From: Emticicia fluvialis
GTDB lineage: Bacteria; Bacteroidota; Bacteroidia; Cytophagales; Spirosomataceae
Assembly (NCBI RefSeq): GCF_024793945.1
Contig: NZ_JANUSD010000004.1
Location: 248,001-312,000, forward strand
DNA length: 64,000 nt
Direction: 5' to 3'
This document shows positions 1 through 7,719 of the stretch, one piece after another. Below the pieces are notes generated by a model that ran no database searches, had not been told where the DNA came from, and worked only from the letters and a program-made list of their open reading frames with translations. Made by a program: the position numbers and the translations under genes. Each line of letters begins with the position of its first letter. Positions within the stretch are counted from its first letter, which is position 1.

Positions 1-1
1 A

Positions 2-1309
2 TTGTTAGATAACATAGCCATTGAGCATAACCTTTCTGTGCTTGCCGTTGTAGGCGAAGGAATGAAATCAAGCTCGGGTACATCCGGCAAGTTGTTTTCT
101 GTTTTGGGTAAAAACGGTATTAACGTGGTGGCTACGGCTCAGGGGTCTTCTGAGCTTAACATTTCGGTTGTAATACATAAAAAAGATATTGGCAAGGCGC
201 TTAATGCTATTCATGAAACCTTTTTTCAGGTAGATGGGCTTACGCTCAATCTGTTTGTTGTGGGTGCAACCGGGCTTATTGGCAGTACACTGATACGCCA
301 GATTCGCGAGCAGAAAGATTACCTGAAGTCTCGCAAGAATCTGAATATCAGGCTGGTGGGTATCACCAATACCCGTAAAATGATATTGAATGAAGGAGGC
401 ATAAGCCTTGAAACCTGGAAGGAAGAATTACTGGAAAACGGAGATATAGCAAACATAGGCTCTTTTGTATCTGACGTACAGGATCTGAACATGCCCTATA
501 GCGTGTTTGTTGATTGCACGGCCGATAAAAACATTGTTCAGTACTATTATTCGCTTTTGAGTTCAAGCGTATCAATAGTAACCCCTAATAAGGTGGCAAA
601 TTCAGGAAAGTTTGAGCAATACTTTATGCTGCAAAAAGCTGCCCAGAAACACGGCGTGAAGTTTTTGTATGAGACCAACGTTGGGGCAGGGCTACCCATT
701 ATTAACACGCTTCAGGGGCTTATAACGAGCGGAGACAAAATTCATAAAATAGAAGCCGTATTATCGGGTACATTGGCCTATATCTTCAATAATTTCAGAG
801 TAGGCGAAAGATTTGTGGATGTAGTTAAGGAGGCCAAGGCCAAAGGCTACACAGAACCAGACCCACGTGACGACCTGAGCGGCCAGGATGTAGCCCGCAA
901 GATTTTGATTTTATCGAGAGAATGCGGATTGAGACTGGAACCCGAAGACGTAAAAATCATCAACCTTTTGAACGATGCCTGTCTGCAAGCCAAAACAGTT
1001 GAAGACTTTTTTGTGGAATTAGAAAAAGATAATAACCGTTTTGAGCAACTTCTGGCTGAAGCCGAAGCAAAAGGCGAGGTGCTGCGCTATATTGCTACCC
1101 TGGACGAAGAAAAGGTTACCATTGAACTGAAATCGGTAGGTCGTAACCATCCGTTTTTTAATCTGGCGGGTTCAGAGAATATTGTGTCATTTACTACCGA
1201 GCGGTATAAATTTAACCCATTGGTTATTAAAGGCCCGGGTGCAGGTGCTGAGGTAACGGCATCGGGTGTATTTGCCGATATCATGAGCATCAGCAGTTAT
1301 CTGGGTTAA
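2..1309 (+). CDS. thrA: Bifunctional aspartokinase/homoserine dehydrogenase, C-terminal part (5' truncated)
   Basis: This is the C-terminal part of a fused aspartokinase-homoserine dehydrogenase, which phosphorylates aspartate and later reduces aspartate semialdehyde to homoserine for threonine and methionine synthesis. The frame is open at the left edge, so the kinase domain and true start lie outside; the first TTG is not a start. The first ~75 residues are the end of the regulatory ACT region (GKNGINVVATAQGSSE). They are followed by a homoserine dehydrogenase with a Rossmann glycine motif (FVVGATGLIGST) and the catalytic-domain signature GLPIINTLQGL. The ACT pair suggests feedback inhibition by threonine, as in the ThrA family. 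thrB is not adjacent but lies about 38 kb away at 39316. Function is secure; whether thrC follows elsewhere is unknown. Confidence 0.95.
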   Translation: MLDNIAIEHNLSVLAVVGEGMKSSSGTSGKLFSVLGKNGINVVATAQGSSELNISVVIHKKDIGKALNAIHETFFQVDGLTLNLFVVGATGLIGSTLIRQIREQKDYLKSRKNLNIRLVGITNTRKMILNEGGISLETWKEELLENGDIANIGSFVSDVQDLNMPYSVFVDCTADKNIVQYYYSLLSSSVSIVTPNKVANSGKFEQYFMLQKAAQKHGVKFLYETNVGAGLPIINTLQGLITSGDKIHKIEAVLSGTLAYIFNNFRVGERFVDVVKEAKAKGYTEPDPRDDLSGQDVARKILILSRECGLRLEPEDVKIINLLNDACLQAKTVEDFFVELEKDNNRFEQLLAEAEAKGEVLRYIATLDEEKVTIELKSVGRNHPFFNLAGSENIVSFTTERYKFNPLVIKGPGAGAEVTASGVFADIMSISSYLG

Positions 1310-1447
1310 ATGTCGGTACCCATTATTGTATTTAATAGGCAGATTGAAAGCAGCCTGATTGGCAGATAATTATTTAATTGTTCAGATACCTGGCCTGGTA
1401 ATTTTTTTTAACAGGCAAATTCTGACGGCATAACACTACTTAATATT

Positions 1448-2707
1448 TTGGAAAAAGTAATTCTTTACAAAAACGCTCAGGCATTTGATACTAAAATTCT
1501 GTTGGCTTCATCTAAATCTGAAAGCAACAGAGCCTTGATTATCAATGCACTGTCTGGTTTTAAAGGCGATTTGAAGAACCTTTCTTCGGCTCGTGATACC
1601 CAGACCATGATTCGCCTTTTGCAATCTGCTGATCCAGTTGCCGATGTGATTGATGCCGGAACAACCATGCGTTTTTTAACCGCCTATTTTACCGCAACCA
1701 ACCAAAACAAAACCATGACAGGTACGCCTCGTATGTGTGAGCGCCCCATAGGTATTTTGGTTGAGGCCCTTAAAACCATTGGAGCCGATATTGAATATCT
1801 GAAAACAGAAGGGTATCCGCCTTTACAGATAAATGGCTTGTCGGCGCAGAAAAGTAGTGAAGTAACTATAAGAGGAGATGTAAGCAGCCAGTATATTTCA
1901 GCTCTCTTGATGATTGCACCCACATTACCGCAGGGGCTGACCATTCGTCTGACAGGTGAAATTGGGTCAATACCTTATATTAACATGACCCTGGCGCAGA
2001 TGAAAGCTTTTGGTGTAGATGCCAAAGCCGATTGGGATGCCAAAGTGCTGACAGTTGCTTCTCAGCAATACAAGCCAACCAGCTATCAGGTAGAGTCTGA
2101 CTGGTCTGGGGCCAGTTATTGGTATAGTATTGTTGCGTTATCAACCTTTGAAGACACCCGGGTAGAATTATTAGGTCTGAAAGAGAACTCATTGCAGGGC
2201 GATAGCGCTATTGTAGCTATAATGACCCAACTGGGTGTGAAAAGTACTTTTACAGCCGATGGCGTATTGTTAACAAAAATACCTGCCCAGCCTAGCCTTC
2301 AATGGGATTTTGCCAATTGCCCCGACCTGGCGCAAACCGTTGCAGTAACCTGTGTAGCCAAAGGTATTGAAGCTGTTTTTACAGGCATAGAGAGCCTTAA
2401 AATAAAAGAAACAGACCGGATTTTAGCTTTGCAGAACGAGCTTAAGAAGTTTGGAGGAAGCCTAACAGAAGTAGTAGCCAATACCGAATACAGGGTGTCT
2501 GGCTCAGGTTTTGAGTTCGGCAGCGCCCCTGTAAGCATTGCTACTTATGACGACCACCGGATGGCTATGGCTTTTGCACCGCTGGCAATGCTGACAGACG
2601 TAACCATAGAAGAACCCAATGTGGTAGTGAAATCGTACCCGAGTTTCTGGGACGATATCAAAAAAATTATTGAGATAGAACGGCAACCGGCTGCCATTGT
2701 TTCATGA
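1448..2707 (+). CDS. aroA: 3-phosphoshikimate 1-carboxyvinyltransferase (EPSP synthase)
   Basis: EPSP synthase transfers the enolpyruvyl group of PEP to shikimate-3-phosphate in chorismate synthesis and is cytosolic. The 419 residues are a normal family length. Recognisable family segments are the N-terminal SKSESNRALI (shikimate-phosphate and PEP binding), DAGTTMRFL, the central RGDVSSQYISALL, the C-terminal LKIKETDRI with conserved Lys, Glu and Arg, and DDHRMAMAFA. The start is a TTG at 1448; no upstream ATG is available and the next in-frame ATG would remove the SKSESNRA motif. A hairpin terminator follows directly at 2716. It stands alone between thrA and pyrB, 138 bp after thrA. Confidence 0.95.
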   Translation: MEKVILYKNAQAFDTKILLASSKSESNRALIINALSGFKGDLKNLSSARDTQTMIRLLQSADPVADVIDAGTTMRFLTAYFTATNQNKTMTGTPRMCERPIGILVEALKTIGADIEYLKTEGYPPLQINGLSAQKSSEVTIRGDVSSQYISALLMIAPTLPQGLTIRLTGEIGSIPYINMTLAQMKAFGVDAKADWDAKVLTVASQQYKPTSYQVESDWSGASYWYSIVALSTFEDTRVELLGLKENSLQGDSAIVAIMTQLGVKSTFTADGVLLTKIPAQPSLQWDFANCPDLAQTVAVTCVAKGIEAVFTGIESLKIKETDRILALQNELKKFGGSLTEVVANTEYRVSGSGFEFGSAPVSIATYDDHRMAMAFAPLAMLTDVTIEEPNVVVKSYPSFWDDIKKIIEIERQPAAIVS

Positions 2708-2715
2708 TTTTCATT

Positions 2716-2746
2716 AGCCCCTTTTGTGTATTGGGGCTTTTTTTTT
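2716..2746 (+). terminator. aroA terminator
   Basis: A 6-bp GC-rich stem (AGCCCC 2716-2721 with GGGGCT 2733-2738) is followed by a run of nine T. It sits 9 bases after the aroA stop codon. The -33 box of the pyrB promoter lies in its loop. Confidence 0.8.
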
Positions 2747-2753
2747 AATTTTG
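2723..2753 (+). promoter_or_regulatory. Bacteroidota-type promoter of pyrB
   Basis: TTTG (2723-2726), a 19-base spacer and TAATTTTG (2746-2753) match the Bacteroidota housekeeping consensus TTTG-N19-21-TAnnTTTG. Transcription should begin near 2760, which places the ATG at 2777 shortly downstream and rules out the longer reading frame that opens at 2726. Confidence 0.8.
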
Positions 2754-2776
2754 CCAAACATACTTCTCTTATTAAG

Positions 2777-3700
2777 ATGCAATCATTGAGTACCAAACAT
2801 CTACTCGGTATAAAAGACCTTACAACAAACGATATTCAGCTTATTTTAGAAACTGCCAAAGAATTTAAGGAGGTTATTAACCGACCGATAAAAAAAGTAC
2901 CTTCGCTGAGAGATGTAACAATTGCCAATGTTTTTTTTGAAAATTCTACCCGTACGCGTCTGTCATTTGAGCTGGCTGAAAAAAGGCTCTCTGCTGATGT
3001 CGTTAATTTTTCGGCTTCGGGTAGCTCTGTAAAAAAAGGAGAAACCCTGCTTGATACCGTTAATAATATTCTGGCTATGAAGGTAGACATGATTGTAATG
3101 CGCCATAGTAGCCCGGGAGCGCCTCATTATTTGTCTAAAAAAATAAAAGCCAATATTGTAAACGCTGGTGACGGTACGCATGAGCACCCGACACAGGCTT
3201 TGCTTGATTCTTTTTCTATGCAGGAAAAACTGGGAGACCTTGCCGGTAAGAAAATTGCCATTATTGGCGATATCCTGCATTCGCGCGTGGCGCTTTCGAA
3301 TATTTTCTGCTTGCAGAAACTGGGTGCAGAAGTTACTATTTGCGGGCCTAACACCCTTTTGCCTAAATATATTAATGAAATTGGCGTAAGAATCTCTCAT
3401 AGCGTAAAAGAAACATTACAATGGTGCGATGTGGCCAATGTTCTGAGAATACAACTGGAACGCCAGCAAATTAAGTATTTCCCTTCATTGCGTGAATATT
3501 CGCTCTATTTCGGAATCAATAAACAAATGCTCGATGAGTTGGATAAAGAAATTGTGCTAATGCACCCCGGGCCGATAAACAGGGGTGTGGAGTTATCGAG
3601 CGATGCCGCTGATTCTCATCATTCAATTATTCTCGACCAGGTAGAAAACGGCGTAGCTGTCAGAATGGCCGTACTTTATTTGTTGTCTCAGCAAAACTAG
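2777..3700 (+). CDS. pyrB: Aspartate carbamoyltransferase catalytic subunit
   Basis: The enzyme condenses carbamoyl phosphate with aspartate, the committed step of pyrimidine synthesis. The 307-residue protein has the carbamoyl-phosphate motif FENSTRTRLSFELA near residues 55-68, the GDGTHEHPTQALLD active-site segment and the aspartate-loop region with MHPGPINRGVE near the C terminus. The ATG at 2777 is chosen over an open frame from 2726 because the promoter's -7 box covers 2746-2753 and family members begin close to the segment TKHLLGI. No pyrI regulatory subunit or other pyr gene is nearby, so the unit appears monocistronic, closed by the long terminator at 3715. Confidence 0.96.
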   Translation: MQSLSTKHLLGIKDLTTNDIQLILETAKEFKEVINRPIKKVPSLRDVTIANVFFENSTRTRLSFELAEKRLSADVVNFSASGSSVKKGETLLDTVNNILAMKVDMIVMRHSSPGAPHYLSKKIKANIVNAGDGTHEHPTQALLDSFSMQEKLGDLAGKKIAIIGDILHSRVALSNIFCLQKLGAEVTICGPNTLLPKYINEIGVRISHSVKETLQWCDVANVLRIQLERQQIKYFPSLREYSLYFGINKQMLDELDKEIVLMHPGPINRGVELSSDAADSHHSIILDQVENGVAVRMAVLYLLSQQN

Positions 3701-3714
3701 ATTTTAAAAAATTA

Positions 3715-3758
3715 CAAAAACAAAGGCATAACCGGTAAAAGTTATGCCTTTGTTTTTG
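3715..3758. terminator. Bidirectional terminator between pyrB and the Spy-like gene
   Basis: An 18-bp perfect inverted repeat (3715-3732 with 3741-3758), 8-base loop, is flanked by A-rich and T-rich tracts within the arms, so it works for both convergent genes. Confidence 0.85.
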
Positions 3759-3770
3759 TAAAGCCGGGGT

Positions 3771-4175
3771 TTATCTTCTTCCTCTTCTTTCCTTCCAGTT
3801 ATCCCTTATTTCGGCTCTTCTTTTTTTTGCTTCTTCACGTAATTTTGTCATTTGTTCGGGTGTCAGAACACTCTCATAGCTTTTCATGGCGTCGTCGTAG
3901 TTAGACTTCATTCTTTTACGGCTGGCAAGCATTCGTTCTCTTTCTTCGTTTCTGAACTCATCCCTTTTTTTCTCCTGCTCCAGATTAATAGCCAGCATTT
4001 TCTTATATTGATCATCATTTAAGGCCAGCGATTCCTTCATGCGGTTGGTTCTCATTTCTGCGCGTTGTTCTGGTGTTTTATGAGGTCCGTCTCCACGCCC
4101 TGGTTTGTCTTGCTGGGCAAATGCTCCGGTAAGTACTCCGCCAATAAGCGTGCACACTAAAAGTATTTTTTTCAT
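3771..4175 (-). CDS. Spy/CpxP-like secreted helical protein
   Basis: A 134-residue exported protein. Residues 1-20 are a signal peptide (basic start, hydrophobic stretch, cleavage after AFA). The mature part is highly charged, rich in Arg, Glu and Lys and predicted to be almost entirely helical. Two LTxxQ-like motifs (LNDDQYKKM and LTPEQMTKL) resemble those of the CpxP/Spy family, periplasmic proteins that bind misfolded envelope proteins or metals. It faces pyrB across a shared terminator. The family call rests on motif spacing and charge pattern; a specific role in stress sensing is inference. Confidence 0.7.
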   Translation of the reverse strand: MKKILLVCTLIGGVLTGAFAQQDKPGRGDGPHKTPEQRAEMRTNRMKESLALNDDQYKKMLAINLEQEKKRDEFRNEERERMLASRKRMKSNYDDAMKSYESVLTPEQMTKLREEAKKRRAEIRDNWKERRGRR

Positions 4176-4417
4176 TTTTTGAATTGGTTGATTGTAAGAA
4201 AATTGTCCTTTTTACAACGTTGCAATTGTTAGAGTGAAATCATTAAAAAAGGTTTAAAAGCCATAATAAACTAATTTGATTTTCAGGATAACAGATTATG
4301 TTTTAACTTTAGGAATCAATATATATTAAACAGATGGTAAAGGTATTGACGATATATATAGGAATGTATTAATCTGTAAATAATCAGTCAGTCACGCATG
4401 CACCCAATTGGATAATT

Positions 4418-4918
4418 ATGGATTTTGAACAAATAAAGCAGGTAATTACAGATAAGTTTGGTGAAACAATTGTACTGAAAGCTGAGAGCAATGTTCTTCA
4501 ACCCAGCTTAACGGTTCCGGCTGAAAGCATTGTGGATGTCTGCACATTTATGCATGAAAACCCCAACCTGTATTTTGATTTTCTGGCCTGTATTACAGCC
4601 ATTGATAACGGCCCTGCCGTTGGCACCATTGAGGTAATCTATAATCTTACCTCAATTCCGTATGAACATAATTTCGTTTTGAAGGTGGAAGTACCCAGAA
4701 ATGCAGAAGGAGAGCCCTTGCCACAGGTGCCTTCAGTAGCAGGTATCTGGCGCACGGCAGACTGGCACGAACGTGAAGCCTTTGATTTGGTTGGAATTGA
4801 TTTTACCGGCCACCCCGACTTGCGGAGAATACTGCTTCCGGCTGATTGGGAAGGGCACCCATTAAGAGCTGACTATCAGGAGCAGGAAGAGTACCACAGC
4901 ATAAAGGTAAAATATTAA
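4418..4918 (+). CDS. nuoC: NADH-quinone oxidoreductase subunit C
   Basis: NuoC is a peripheral-arm subunit of respiratory complex I. The 166-residue protein matches the 30-kDa subunit family: SIVDVCTFMHENPNLYFDFL region, then the diagnostic C-terminal block WRTADWHEREAFDLVGI followed by GHPDLRRILLP and WEGHPLRADY. Start ATG 4418 gives the expected N terminus. It is a solitary gene here: no nuoA, nuoB or nuoD flanks it, the upstream neighbour runs the other way and prfC is convergent downstream, sharing a terminator. A near-consensus -7 box (TAACTTTA, 4304-4311) is the only promoter-like sequence upstream. Confidence 0.92.
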   Translation: MDFEQIKQVITDKFGETIVLKAESNVLQPSLTVPAESIVDVCTFMHENPNLYFDFLACITAIDNGPAVGTIEVIYNLTSIPYEHNFVLKVEVPRNAEGEPLPQVPSVAGIWRTADWHEREAFDLVGIDFTGHPDLRRILLPADWEGHPLRADYQEQEEYHSIKVKY

Positions 4919-4921
4919 TAA

Positions 4922-4954
4922 AAATGGTTTAGTGAGCGTATCACTAAACCATTT
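4922..4954. terminator. Bidirectional nuoC/prfC terminator
   Basis: A 14-bp perfect stem (4922-4935 with 4941-4954) and 5-base loop sits between the convergent genes. The prfC stop codon (complement of 4944-4946) lies inside the stem, so this hairpin is partly coding. Confidence 0.85.
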
Positions 4955-6536
4955 CTGTTTTAAATTCAGAGGTAGTATGAAACTTGATGTCCGGATTGTT
5001 CTGGATATTCATTCGTAGTATCCAGTCGGTCTCTGCCAGAAAAACCGGATTCTGGTCTTTATCATAAGCAATATAATTGCCTTTCAGGCGCACAAACTCA
5101 GCCAGCTTATCTTTATCTTCTGAGGTTATCCAGCAGGCTTTAGAATAAGGGCGGGCATCAAATCTACAGCTGGCGCCATATTCATTCAGCAGTCGGTATT
5201 GAATAACCTCAAACTGAAGCTCACCAACTGTGCCTATTATCTTACGGTTACCTGGTTGCTGGGTAAATAACTGGGCCACGCCTTCATCTGTCAGCTGCTG
5301 CACACCTTTTTCTAATTGTTTCGATTTCATAGGGTCATTGTTAATTACCTCTTTGAATATCTCTGGCGAAAAGCTTGGAATACCCGTAAATTGAAGCGCT
5401 TCTCCTTCGGTAAGCGTATCGCCAATTTTAAAAGTACCGGTATCGTATAGACCAATTACGTCTCCCGGGTAGGCATCCTCAACTACATCTTTTCTGTCGG
5501 CCAGAAAAGCAAACGGGCTTGAGAAACGCATATCTTTACTTAAGCGTACGTGTTTATAGAATTTTCCACGTTCAAACTGTCCGCTGCAAATTCTCAGGAA
5601 AGCAATTCTGTCACGGTGTCGTGGGTCAATATTGGCGTGGATTTTAAAGACAAATCCGCTGAATTTCTTTTCCTCAGGTTCCACCATACGTTTGTCTGTC
5701 ATGCGGTGCACAGGCAGAGGAGACACATCACAAAAAGTATTCAGAAGTTCCATCACGCCAAAGTTGCTTACGGCACTACCAAAAAATACAGGAGCCAGGT
5801 TTCCTGCTAGGTAAGCTTCTTTATCAAATTCGCTATAAACCCCTTCTATCAGTTCTACATCTTCCCTTAGCTGGTTGGCATCTTTTTCACCAACTTTTTT
5901 GTCCAGCACCTCCGACTCCAGCTCAATCACATCAATATCGTCTTCCAGGCGTGTTTTGTTTACGGCAAAGTGGTTCATCTTTTTTTCCAGCAGGTGATAC
6001 ACCCCTTTAAAGTTAGAGCCACCATTAACCGGCCATGTAATAGGGCGTACACTGATATTCAGTTTTTGCTCCAGTTCATCCAGCAAATCAAAAGGGTTTT
6101 GTCCTTCGCGGTCCAGTTTATTTACAAAGATAATCACCGGCGTATTACGCATCCGGCAAACTTCCATCAACCTTTCGGTTTGTTCCTCAACGCCTTTTAC
6201 GCAGTCAATTACCAGAATTACACTATCTACGGCAGTAAGCGTTCGATAGGTATCTTCAGCAAAGTCTTTGTGGCCGGGGGTATCCAGAATATTGATTTTA
6301 AGCCCTCTATATTCAAAAGTCATTACAGAAGTGGCCACCGAGATACCTCTCTGCTTCTCAATTTCCATGAAATCGGAAGTAGTAGATTTCTTGATTTTAT
6401 TCGATTTTACCGCCCCTGCCGTCTGAATGGCACCTCCGAAAAGCAGCAGCTTCTCGGTCAGTGTGGTTTTCCCGGCATCGGGGTGGGCAATGATAGCGAA
6501 CGTACGGCGTTTGTGTAATTCTTGAAGAAATGACAT
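4944..6536 (-). CDS. prfC: Peptide chain release factor 3
   Basis: RF3 is a translational GTPase that removes RF1/RF2 from the ribosome after peptide release. The 530-residue length matches the family. The GTPase motifs are clear: P-loop AHPDAGKTT (about residues 17-25), switch I segment with KQRGISV, DTPGHKDF (G3) and NKLDRE (G4). The EF-Tu-like domain 2 and the RF3-specific C-terminal domain follow (GELQFEV region, then RPYSKACWITSED). It is divergent from a prolyl-hydroxylase-like gene, with a -7 box on its own strand at 6625-6632. The 3' end overlaps the terminator shared with nuoC. Confidence 0.96.
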   Translation of the reverse strand: MSFLQELHKRRTFAIIAHPDAGKTTLTEKLLLFGGAIQTAGAVKSNKIKKSTTSDFMEIEKQRGISVATSVMTFEYRGLKINILDTPGHKDFAEDTYRTLTAVDSVILVIDCVKGVEEQTERLMEVCRMRNTPVIIFVNKLDREGQNPFDLLDELEQKLNISVRPITWPVNGGSNFKGVYHLLEKKMNHFAVNKTRLEDDIDVIELESEVLDKKVGEKDANQLREDVELIEGVYSEFDKEAYLAGNLAPVFFGSAVSNFGVMELLNTFCDVSPLPVHRMTDKRMVEPEEKKFSGFVFKIHANIDPRHRDRIAFLRICSGQFERGKFYKHVRLSKDMRFSSPFAFLADRKDVVEDAYPGDVIGLYDTGTFKIGDTLTEGEALQFTGIPSFSPEIFKEVINNDPMKSKQLEKGVQQLTDEGVAQLFTQQPGNRKIIGTVGELQFEVIQYRLLNEYGASCRFDARPYSKACWITSEDKDKLAEFVRLKGNYIAYDKDQNPVFLAETDWILRMNIQNNPDIKFHTTSEFKTEMV

Positions 6537-6551
6537 TTTTATCTAATTTTG
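6521..6551 (+). promoter_or_regulatory. Promoter of the 2OG-Fe(II) oxygenase gene
   Basis: CTTG (6521-6524), a 19-base spacer and TAATTTTG (6544-6551) fit the Bacteroidota consensus with one change in the -33 box. The -33 box overlaps the first codons of prfC on the other strand. Confidence 0.65.
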
Positions 6552-6562
6552 CGAACCTGATG

Positions 6563-6583
6563 CTTACAGCCTTGGTCTGTAAG
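6563..6583. repeat. Inverted repeat in the prfC/oxygenase intergenic region
   Basis: CTTACAG (6563-6569) and CTGTAAG (6577-6583) form a perfect 7-bp inverted repeat with a 7-base spacer, just downstream of the oxygenase -7 box. A second short palindrome (GGCC TTTT GGCC) lies at about 6597-6608. An operator or a leader hairpin is possible. Confidence 0.45.
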
Positions 6584-6624
6584 TGTCAAAAAAACGGCCT
6601 TTTGGCCAACCTTAAAAACGGGTG

Positions 6625-6632
6625 CAAAAATA
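6625..6632 (-). promoter_or_regulatory. Candidate -7 box of prfC
   Basis: On the minus strand this reads TATTTTTG, matching TAnnTTTG. No good -33 TTTG was found at the expected spacing, so confidence is moderate. Confidence 0.45.
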
Positions 6633-6642
6633 CGCATAAATT

Positions 6643-7245
6643 ATGGAAGAAACATGGCAAGTTGCATTTGAATCAATAATTTCTCAGATATTAGACCGGG
6701 GCTATGGCATTTTGGACGGATTCCTGTCTGACGAAGAAATATCAGCGCTTAATGAGCGTTTTCTATTGCATTATCAGGCACAAGCGTTTAAAAAGGCTGG
6801 TATCAGTAAAAGCCATGAAGTGGTAAAGGATATAAGAGGCGATGAGATTCTGTGGCTGGAGAAAAGCAATGCCGTAGGAATAGAAACTGTATTTCTTGAC
6901 CGCCTGGAACAATTTATGGGCTATGTAAATTATACCTGTTTTCTGGGGTTACGGTCTTATGAAATCCATTATGCGTCTTATCCGGTAGGTACGTTTTATA
7001 AACGGCATCTCGATAAATTCAGAAATGACTCTGGGCGAAAACTATCTTTCATTTGTTATCTGAACCAGAACTGGCAGCCTGATAATGGCGGAGAACTCGT
7101 TTTATTTTTGCCGGACGGCGACAAAACCGTTTTGCCGCTGGGTGGCAGGCTGATTGTATTTGAAAGCGATAAAATAGAACATGAAGTACTACCTGCGAAC
7201 CGCGAACGCCGTAGTCTGACAGGCTGGTTACGCAGTATTGATTAA
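6643..7245 (+). CDS. 2-oxoglutarate/Fe(II)-dependent prolyl-hydroxylase-like oxygenase
   Basis: A 200-residue member of the P4Hc/SM-20 (EGLN-like) oxygenase family. The iron ligands His122, Asp124 (KRHLDKF) and His180 (IEHEVLP) and the 2-oxoglutarate-binding Arg190 (RRSLTGW) are all present. The segment IRGDEILWL and the double-stranded beta-helix strand CYLNQNW also fit the family. No signal peptide, so it is cytosolic. Known bacterial relatives hydroxylate a proline of EF-Tu; substrate here is not shown by sequence. It is transcribed divergently from prfC, which encodes another translational GTPase, making a translation-factor substrate plausible but unproven. Confidence 0.85.
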   Translation: MEETWQVAFESIISQILDRGYGILDGFLSDEEISALNERFLLHYQAQAFKKAGISKSHEVVKDIRGDEILWLEKSNAVGIETVFLDRLEQFMGYVNYTCFLGLRSYEIHYASYPVGTFYKRHLDKFRNDSGRKLSFICYLNQNWQPDNGGELVLFLPDGDKTVLPLGGRLIVFESDKIEHEVLPANRERRSLTGWLRSID

Positions 7246-7313
7246 TGAGAATCTTTAAATTTAGTATTGCTTTTACAAACGCGTTATATGGCTAAGCCTT
7301 TAAAGTTTTTTTA

Positions 7314-7321
7314 TAAATTTG
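7314..7321 (+). promoter_or_regulatory. Candidate -7 box for the 57-residue gene
   Basis: TAAATTTG matches TAnnTTTG and ends 17 bases before the ATG at 7339; it supports that start over upstream in-frame codons. No matching -33 box at normal spacing. Confidence 0.4.
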
Positions 7322-7338
7322 TACAAAATCATGAAACT

Positions 7339-7512
7339 ATGACTTTCGAAGAATACCTGATAAGCAAAAAAATAGATAAAGATAAGTTTGCACAGGCCGA
7401 GCCTGAAAGGTTCAGAGAATGGAGTGTGCTGTTCAGCCAGATGCACCCCGAAAGTTTTACCATGCACAAGAAGTTTCTGATAAATCCCACGCGCCGCAAA
7501 TACCATTTATAG
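7339..7512 (+). CDS. Small protein of unknown function (57 aa)
   Basis: A 57-residue, charged, cytosolic protein with no signal peptide or membrane segment. It starts TFEEYLISKKID and ends in a basic tail (NPTRRKYHL). The frame is open from 7267, but the TAAATTTG box at 7314-7321 falls inside that extension, so ATG 7339 is preferred. I recall similar short proteins in Bacteroidota without an assigned function, but cannot name a family. It follows the oxygenase gene by under 100 bp and could share its transcript or use its own promoter. Confidence 0.6.
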   Translation: MTFEEYLISKKIDKDKFAQAEPERFREWSVLFSQMHPESFTMHKKFLINPTRRKYHL

Positions 7513-7650
7513 TATTCTTCAGCTTTTCTTATTCAAGTCTAAAGTATCGCTTATCTACTTTTCCGGTACTTTCATCTATTGTTTTCAGGTAATGGTGTTT
7601 TTTATAAATCTTTTAATGTGAAATACGGTATTTAATGAGGGTTTGAGTGG

Positions 7651-7658
7651 TAATTTTG
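7651..7658 (+). promoter_or_regulatory. Candidate -7 box of the outer-membrane barrel gene
   Basis: TAATTTTG is a full match to TAnnTTTG, 61 bases upstream of the ATG at 7720. A convincing -33 TTTG at 19-21 bases is missing. Confidence 0.45.
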
Positions 7659-7719
7659 TACAAAATCAAGATTTTTTAGCCACGACAGACACCATATTTT
7701 TTAACCGTTATTTACACAA

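Noticed and set aside
1380..1410. Short hairpin between thrA and aroA
   Set aside because: Only a 4-bp stem before a T-rich stretch; a terminator cannot be supported.
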